From the NCBI RefSeq assembly GCF_004341885.1, contig NZ_SLVX01000033.1, positions 1 through 38,624 on the forward strand: a DNA stretch of 38,624 nucleotides. The letters run 5' to 3'. Position numbers and translations under genes: made by a program. A model generated the notes under the pieces. That model was given only the letters and a program-made list of their open reading frames with translations, was not told the DNA's origin and ran no database searches. The stretch comes from Shinella granuli (lineage in GTDB: Bacteria; Pseudomonadota; Alphaproteobacteria; Rhizobiales; Rhizobiaceae). Numbering within the stretch: position 1 is the first letter of the stretch; every line of letters starts with the position of its first letter. Below are positions 34,463 through 38,624 of the stretch, piece after piece.

Positions 34463-35338
34463 TCAGAAGGTGGAGACGTCGCCGGCAAGGTCGACCGCCG
34501 TCACCCGCATCACGGTGCGGGACCGGCGCAGCGCGGCGCGGATCTCGTCGGCCGGCATCAGGCAGAAGGCGGTGGAAAGGCCGTCCGCCAGCGCGGCGTC
34601 TTTCGCTTCCACCGAGATCGTCGACCAGCACGGCGCTTCGCCATGCGGGCCGAGAATATGAAAGCCGCTCCCGATCCGCATCGCCGAGGGGCTTGACGTG
34701 GCGATGGCATTGCCGGCAAGGCGGCGGATGGCGATCTCGCCGAGGGCTGGGTCCTCGATGGAGACGCTGAACGGCCCGCCGAGCGCGGCGAACTCCCCCA
34801 TCTCGACGAGGGCCTGCCCATAACCCGCTTCGCGCAGCAGGTGGCGCACCCGGTCGGCGGCATAGCCCTGGGCGATGCCGTTGAAGGTCAGGGCCTGGCC
34901 TTCGCCAAGCCGGACCGGCGGGCCGATCTGCACCCGCGCCCAACCGATCGACGCCCGTGCCGCGGTGGGATCTCGCCCTTCGGCAAGGGCGCGCCAGAGG
35001 GGCTGCACCGTCGGGTCGAACCGTCCATCCGTCATCCCGTGGATGTGACCGGAAAGCCGGAGCAGGTCGAGAAGGGCAGGGGGCGGATCGTCAAGGCGGC
35101 CTGCGGCATTCAGCCGGCTGAGGGCGGAGTGGCTCCTGAACAGGCTGGCCGCTGCCTCCACCTCCGTGATCGCCGCGCCGATCCGGCCGGCGACGTCCTG
35201 CGCAAGGCCGCGAGGCCCCCGCAGGTCGACACGCACCGTGCCGCCAAGCATGTCGGCCTGCCAGGTCGTGATTTCGGCGCGAGCCGCCCCGGAAAAGACG
35301 GCCGCCGCGGCGATGAAGAGGAATCGCCGCCGGTTCAT
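34463..35338 (-). CDS. FAD:protein FMN transferase (ApbE family)
   Basis: 291 residues. The N-terminus NRRRFLFIAAAAVFSG is a Tat/Sec-like export signal. Family features are DMLGGTVRVDL at the mature start, FRSHSALSRLNAAG, DGRFDPTVQPLW, the flavin-binding loop FNGIAQGYAADRV, VEMGEFAALGG and DGLSTAFCLMP. ApbE enzymes covalently attach FMN to a Thr in extracytoplasmic flavoproteins. The gene overlaps the NosR-like gene by ATGA, and that protein contains the matching FMN-acceptor motif, so the substrate is clear by context. At 291 aa it is a compact member of the family (NosX-like). Confidence 0.9.
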   Translation of the reverse strand: MNRRRFLFIAAAAVFSGAARAEITTWQADMLGGTVRVDLRGPRGLAQDVAGRIGAAITEVEAAASLFRSHSALSRLNAAGRLDDPPPALLDLLRLSGHIHGMTDGRFDPTVQPLWRALAEGRDPTAARASIGWARVQIGPPVRLGEGQALTFNGIAQGYAADRVRHLLREAGYGQALVEMGEFAALGGPFSVSIEDPALGEIAIRRLAGNAIATSSPSAMRIGSGFHILGPHGEAPCWSTISVEAKDAALADGLSTAFCLMPADEIRAALRRSRTVMRVTAVDLAGDVSTF

Positions 35339-37431
35339 GCGCGCGCCTCCGCCGGGGCCGAAACACGCTTCCGGCGCGCCAGCACGAGGGGCACGCATTG
35401 CGCAGCGTCGTCGTGGATCGAGACGCAATCGAAGCACTGGAAGCACTGGGAATAGGCGATTTCGCCGGTCTTGCGGATGGCGCCATAGGGGCAGCGCACG
35501 CGGCAGAGCTGGCACGGCGAGCCGCATTGCGCGCGGCGGGGTATCCATCGGCGCAGGCGCAGAAACCCGCCGATGGCCATGAGCGCGCCGAGCGGACAGA
35601 CATAGCGGCAGAAGCCCTTGAACGTAACCATGGCGAGGAGCAGCCAGAAGGCGGCATAGGCGACATAGTACCATTCACGCTGGAAGAGCGTGGTGACCGC
35701 CGTCTTGAACGGTTCGATCTCAGCAGCGGTTTCCGCCTTCTCCGGCGCGAGGATGGCGACGGCGAGGAGGCCGGCGAGGGAAAGCCAGGCGCCCGCCTTC
35801 AGCCGGCCGTCCCAGGCCGGGGAGGGATTCCATTGCGGCAGCCGCAGCAGCCGGCCGGCATGGTGGGCGAATTCCTGCATGGCGCCGAAAGGGCAGAGCC
35901 AGCCGCAGAAGAGGCCGCGCCCCCAGAGCACGAAGCCGAGAATGGCCGCGCCCCAGATCAGCAGCGAAAAGGGATCATAGAGCAGGACGGCGAGATTGCC
36001 GCCGCCGCTCGCCGCCCGCAGCACCGCAAGCGGCGTGACGATCGAGAGCTGCCCCTGTCCCCACCAGCCGACGAACCCGATGACAAGGGCAAGGAAGGCA
36101 AGCCGCGCCGGGCGCAGCACGGTGGGCTCGGCAAGCCGGCGCATGCCCGGCCCGACTGCGGCAAGCAGCCCGGCGAGCAGCATGCCGAGCGCCGCGAGGT
36201 CCCATTTGCGGCTGACCATCGCCGCCTGCCATGGCGGCAGGGCGGTGGCGATCCCGGAGCGGGTGAAGAAGGTGGGATCGGCCTTGAGGGCGAGCGGAAA
36301 ATGGGCCGAGCCGATCTCCGGTTTCAGCATGCCATGCAGGCGCACGGCCAGTGCGGAGAGCGTCCAGTCCCGCGTCGGATCGAAGCCGAGGCGGCGGTCG
36401 ATGCGCAGCAGCATCGTCGTGCCCTCCGGCACGCCTTCCCGCACTCCCACCGTCATGTCGGCATCGCGCAGCGCGACGGGCAGGCCGTCCTGCGTGGCCG
36501 CCAGCCGGTCCGGCGCCGTGTTGCGCACGAAATCCGGCGAGACGAGGCCATGGCGCCCGGCCTCGATGAGGAGGATGGGCTCGTCGTCGGGCGCGACGCG
36601 CGCAAGACGCTGGAGATCGGCGAGGCTCTCTTCGTCCAGCACCGCGCGGGCGATGGCCGGAGGGCCGATATCGACCGCCCAAAGATCGAGGAAAAGCCCA
36701 TCCGGGTCCGCCGTCGCCTCCGGGTCGTCATGCGCCCAGACCGTCTTGCCGAAGGCCGTGTCGAGCACCGCGTTGGTGACCTTGAGGTTCCGGGCAAGGC
36801 CGCGCTCGACCAGCATCGCCCAGTCGAGGTGTTCGTCGACCGACGGGTCGGGATGCACCGGCGGGCCGCTGGCCACGCCCTGCATCTTCTCGCGCGCCAC
36901 GGCGAGCGTTGCGGCAAGGATTGATTCATGGGCGATACGCACCGAGGCCGTCGCCTTGGTCACGCCGTCGAGATGGACGAGGTCGGAGCCGCTGGCGGCC
37001 TCGCCATAGGGCGTGCCGACGACCAGCGGTTCGCGGATCGAATGGCCGCGATACTGCTCGAGGAAGGCGCGCAGCGGTGCTTCCCCGAGGCCGGAAACGA
37101 AGATGGGTTCGTTGTGCGAGACGAGCCTGACATCGAGGAAGCGGCCGTCCCGGTCGATCGTCACGAGCATGTTGATCGGCGCGCCGGAGAAACCGGGAAG
37201 CGGCGCGAGCGGCCCCGTTTCGAAGACATAGCCCGCCTCCGCACCGCCGGAATTCAGCAGCGTCCAGACGCCCTTGTCGTTCACCGGCTCGCCCAGCGCA
37301 TAGGGCGGCACGATCATGCCGGCCAGCGCCTCCCGGTCGAGCGGGTCGGCAAGCGCGCTTCGGCTGCACAGGGCAAGGCCGAGGATGAAAATGCTCAGCA
37401 GCGCGATGCGCCGCGCCAGGCCCTTTCCCAT
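35335..37431 (-). CDS. NosR-like membrane flavo-iron-sulfur protein
   Basis: 698 residues. A signal/anchor segment (residues 8-28) precedes a periplasmic FMN-binding domain whose acceptor motif is DGVTKATAS (Thr161 probable). A second periplasmic region of about 200 residues follows, then five or six membrane helices carrying two NapH-type motifs (FCGWLCPFGA, FCRYVCPLGA). It ends with two [4Fe-4S] motifs (CGSPCQLCRVRCP; CFQCFDC..QCVP) on the cytoplasmic side. This is the complete NosR architecture. NosR supplies electrons to N2O reductase, but no nosZ is present; its neighbours are quinoprotein genes. It could pass electrons between the quinone pool and a periplasmic partner of the dehydrogenase system. 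Divergent from the permease at 37544 across the shared element. Confidence 0.88.
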   Translation of the reverse strand: MGKGLARRIALLSIFILGLALCSRSALADPLDREALAGMIVPPYALGEPVNDKGVWTLLNSGGAEAGYVFETGPLAPLPGFSGAPINMLVTIDRDGRFLDVRLVSHNEPIFVSGLGEAPLRAFLEQYRGHSIREPLVVGTPYGEAASGSDLVHLDGVTKATASVRIAHESILAATLAVAREKMQGVASGPPVHPDPSVDEHLDWAMLVERGLARNLKVTNAVLDTAFGKTVWAHDDPEATADPDGLFLDLWAVDIGPPAIARAVLDEESLADLQRLARVAPDDEPILLIEAGRHGLVSPDFVRNTAPDRLAATQDGLPVALRDADMTVGVREGVPEGTTMLLRIDRRLGFDPTRDWTLSALAVRLHGMLKPEIGSAHFPLALKADPTFFTRSGIATALPPWQAAMVSRKWDLAALGMLLAGLLAAVGPGMRRLAEPTVLRPARLAFLALVIGFVGWWGQGQLSIVTPLAVLRAASGGGNLAVLLYDPFSLLIWGAAILGFVLWGRGLFCGWLCPFGAMQEFAHHAGRLLRLPQWNPSPAWDGRLKAGAWLSLAGLLAVAILAPEKAETAAEIEPFKTAVTTLFQREWYYVAYAAFWLLLAMVTFKGFCRYVCPLGALMAIGGFLRLRRWIPRRAQCGSPCQLCRVRCPYGAIRKTGEIAYSQCFQCFDCVSIHDDAAQCVPLVLARRKRVSAPAEARA

Positions 37432-37470
37432 CGCCAGATCCTCCCGCTCCGATTTCTATGCGCCTGCCGG

Positions 37471-37502
37471 AAGGTCGCCATACGACCAAGGTCGCGGATC
37501 GG
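37471..37502. promoter_or_regulatory. Shared palindromic element between NosR-like gene and permease
   Basis: CGACC-AA-GGTCG at 37483-37494 is a palindrome. Rightward it reads AAGGTCGCGGATCGG; leftward it reads TTGGTCGTATGGCGACC. The octamer AAGGTCGC also occurs 17 bp upstream (37471-37478), giving a second half-site on the NosR side. The main core lies about 55 bp from the permease start and 57 bp from the NosR-like start, so one site can serve both promoters. Confidence 0.62.
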
Positions 37503-37543
37503 CAAAGGGTTCCGTCGGCTATAGTCGGGTCGGGAGATTTCGC

Positions 37544-38314
37544 ATGGCAGAAACACGCGCCGAAGACCGTCCATCGGGTGCCGTCTTCTTCTTGTCACTC
37601 GGCCTCTTCGGCCTGTTCTGGGCGGCGCTCGCCGGCCTGAAGGCCGATCCGACCGTTCTGCCGGGCCCGATCGATGTCGCACGCGTCTTCTGGTCGGAGG
37701 CCATGTCCGGGCGGCTGCCGCGCGAACTGGTCGCCACGCTGCTGCGCGTTACCGTTTCCTTTGTGCTCGCGATGACGGTGGGCAGCCTGCTCGGCTTTCT
37801 CCTCGGCCGCTGCCGGGCGTTCGACCGCTGGGCGGGTCCCTGGGTGACGATCTTCCTGAACCTGCCGGCCCTGGTGCTGATCGTGCTCTGCTATCTCTGG
37901 ATCGGCCTCAACGAGATCGCGGCGATCGTCGCCGTGACGCTCAACAAGACGGCGATGGTGATGGTCACCATCCGCCAGGGCGTCGGCGCCTTCGATCCGG
38001 CGCTGGAGGACCTTGCGACTGTCGCCCGTCTCTCCCGCCGCGAACGGTTCCGGCACCTCGTCCTGCCGCAGCTCGCCCCCTGGCTTGCCGTCGCTGCGCG
38101 CAACGGCATCGCCGTGATCTGGAAGATCGTGCTCGTCGTCGAATTTCTCGGCCGGTCCAATGGCATCGGCTTTCGTATCCACCTCTATTTCCAGCAGTTC
38201 GAGACCGCGCATGTGCTGGTCTATTCCCTCGCTTTCGTCGCCGTCATGCTGGTCATCGAACACGGGGTCATCCAGCGTCTGGAAGCGCGCGTGGCCTACT
38301 GGAAAAAGCGATAG
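37544..38314 (+). CDS. ABC transporter permease, NitT/TauT (SsuC/TauC) type
   Basis: 256 residues with about six membrane helices. Segments typical of the class are LPGPIDVARVFWSEA after helix 1, LLRVTVSFVLAMTVGSLLG, and the EAA coupling loop LEDLATVARLSRRERFRHLV..LPQLAPWL. No binding protein or ATPase is adjacent; the matching pair is at 26396-28022. All three have the same type of upstream element, so they probably form one importer. The start at ATG 37544 has CGGGAG upstream; the open frame reaches back through the regulatory element and is not used. Confidence 0.87.
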   Translation: MAETRAEDRPSGAVFFLSLGLFGLFWAALAGLKADPTVLPGPIDVARVFWSEAMSGRLPRELVATLLRVTVSFVLAMTVGSLLGFLLGRCRAFDRWAGPWVTIFLNLPALVLIVLCYLWIGLNEIAAIVAVTLNKTAMVMVTIRQGVGAFDPALEDLATVARLSRRERFRHLVLPQLAPWLAVAARNGIAVIWKIVLVVEFLGRSNGIGFRIHLYFQQFETAHVLVYSLAFVAVMLVIEHGVIQRLEARVAYWKKR

Positions 38315-38376
38315 CCTGGAGCGGCACGCCGTCGCGGCGCGGCCAGCTGTGGAGCGCGCTCACCCTGCTTTGAAAC

Positions 38377-38395
38377 TGGACAGTGTCGCTGTTCA
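38377..38395. promoter_or_regulatory. Candidate enhancer dyad TGGACAG-N5-CTGTTCA
   Basis: A 19-bp imperfect inverted repeat (one mismatch in each 7-bp arm pair) about 75 bp upstream of a sigma54-type promoter. The position and symmetry suit an upstream activating site of a sigma54-dependent (NtrC/AcoR-like) activator. No such activator is encoded in the window. Confidence 0.4.
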
Positions 38396-38469
38396 GGCCG
38401 TTCAGGCGCTGTACGGTGAACGGGGCGTCTATCACCGCCATGTGACTGATAATGCTTGCGATATTTATG

Positions 38470-38485
38470 TGGCATGACACTTGCT
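38470..38485 (+). promoter_or_regulatory. Sigma54-type -24/-12 promoter of the alcohol dehydrogenase
   Basis: TGGCATGACACTTGCT matches the consensus TGGCAC-N5-TTGCW, with GG and GC exactly 10 bases apart. It lies 46 bp before the start of the partial alcohol dehydrogenase. The rest of the spacer 38315-38530 holds the candidate enhancer dyad and no gene. Confidence 0.75.
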
Positions 38486-38530
38486 GTGTGTCTCCTGCCG
38501 GGACAAGTCCCGGGAATGGAGGACACGAAA

Positions 38531-38624
38531 ATGAAAGCACAAGTGCTGACCAGATACGACGACGGTCTGACGGCGGACCAATGGGTCTCGCTGCAGGAGG
38601 TCGCGGACCCGAACATCGAAAAGT
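38531..38624 (+). CDS. Zinc-type alcohol dehydrogenase, N-terminal fragment
   Basis: The first 31 codons are visible (MKAQVLTRYDDGLTADQW, then VSLQEVADPNIEK) before the window ends. The beginning MKAQVL and the D-P-x-I segment match the N-terminal strand of medium-chain zinc-dependent NAD(P) alcohol dehydrogenases. GGAGG lies 9 bases before the ATG. The sigma54-type promoter upstream suggests control by an enhancer-binding activator, separate from the quinoprotein regulon. Catalytic residues are outside the window. Confidence 0.75.
   Translation, partial: MKAQVLTRYDDGLTADQWVSLQEVADPNIEK

Noticed and set aside
35335-37431. Denitrification (nos) gene cluster
   Set aside because: NosR-like and ApbE genes and a pseudoazurin are present, but no nosZ, nosD, nosF, nosY or nosL is in the window, so a nos operon cannot be called.

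Overview
The window is high-GC DNA with tightly packed, mostly ATGA-overlapping operons, and it looks alphaproteobacterial. The five-gene urea ABC transporter, the NosR/ApbE pair, the pseudoazurin, the PQQ-dependent alcohol dehydrogenase with its satellite proteins, and the short GC-rich inverted repeats scattered between genes all point to a Rhizobiaceae-like member of the Rhizobiales (Ensifer, Rhizobium or Shinella type). The genus is inference. No rRNA, tRNA, CRISPR array or intact insertion sequence was seen.

Layout. (1) 1-575: the tail of an unidentified gene and a decayed metallo-beta-lactamase-fold gene. (2) 576-8728: a LysR regulator divergent from an operon of amidase, a complete branched-chain/amide-type ABC transporter (two permeases, two ATPases, one Tat-type binding protein) and a second amidase. 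This is an uptake-plus-hydrolysis module for an unknown amide. (3) 8845-13175 (minus strand): a very large sensor kinase made of an NCS1 nucleobase-transporter-like membrane domain, an eight-cysteine cluster, a histidine kinase and a receiver, co-transcribed with a REC-LuxR response regulator. (4) 13518-19502 (plus strand): urtABCDE, the urea ABC transporter, broken up by two intergenic repeat elements; no urease genes are in the window. (5) 19679-38314: a periplasmic quinoprotein alcohol-oxidation island. It holds an ExaF/PedH-type PQQ alcohol dehydrogenase with the lanthanide-type Asp-Phe-Asp active site, pseudoazurin, a PedF-like cytochrome c, a XoxJ-like binding protein, a FIST sensor, a NahK/ErcS-like hybrid kinase and a LuxR response regulator, a six-gene operon around a PedABC/Lut-like ABC transporter, a NosR-like flavo-iron-sulfur membrane protein with its ApbE flavin transferase, and a NitT/TauT-type ABC transporter whose permease lies about 10 kb from its other two genes. 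(6) 38315-38624: a sigma54-type promoter and the start of a zinc-type alcohol dehydrogenase.

How it works together. The dehydrogenase would oxidise alcohols in the periplasm and pass electrons to cytochrome c or pseudoazurin. The PedABC/Lut-like system is expected to handle the lanthanide or signalling side, and the FIST/kinase/LuxR set to control expression. The most notable new signal is a shared palindromic element (core GACCWWGGTC, with one side extending to AGGTCGTATWTCGG) in the promoter regions of every transcription unit of island 5 that encodes a periplasmic, transport or electron-transfer component, including all three divergent intergenic regions. It ties the NosR/ApbE pair and the split ABC transporter to the alcohol-oxidation regulon.
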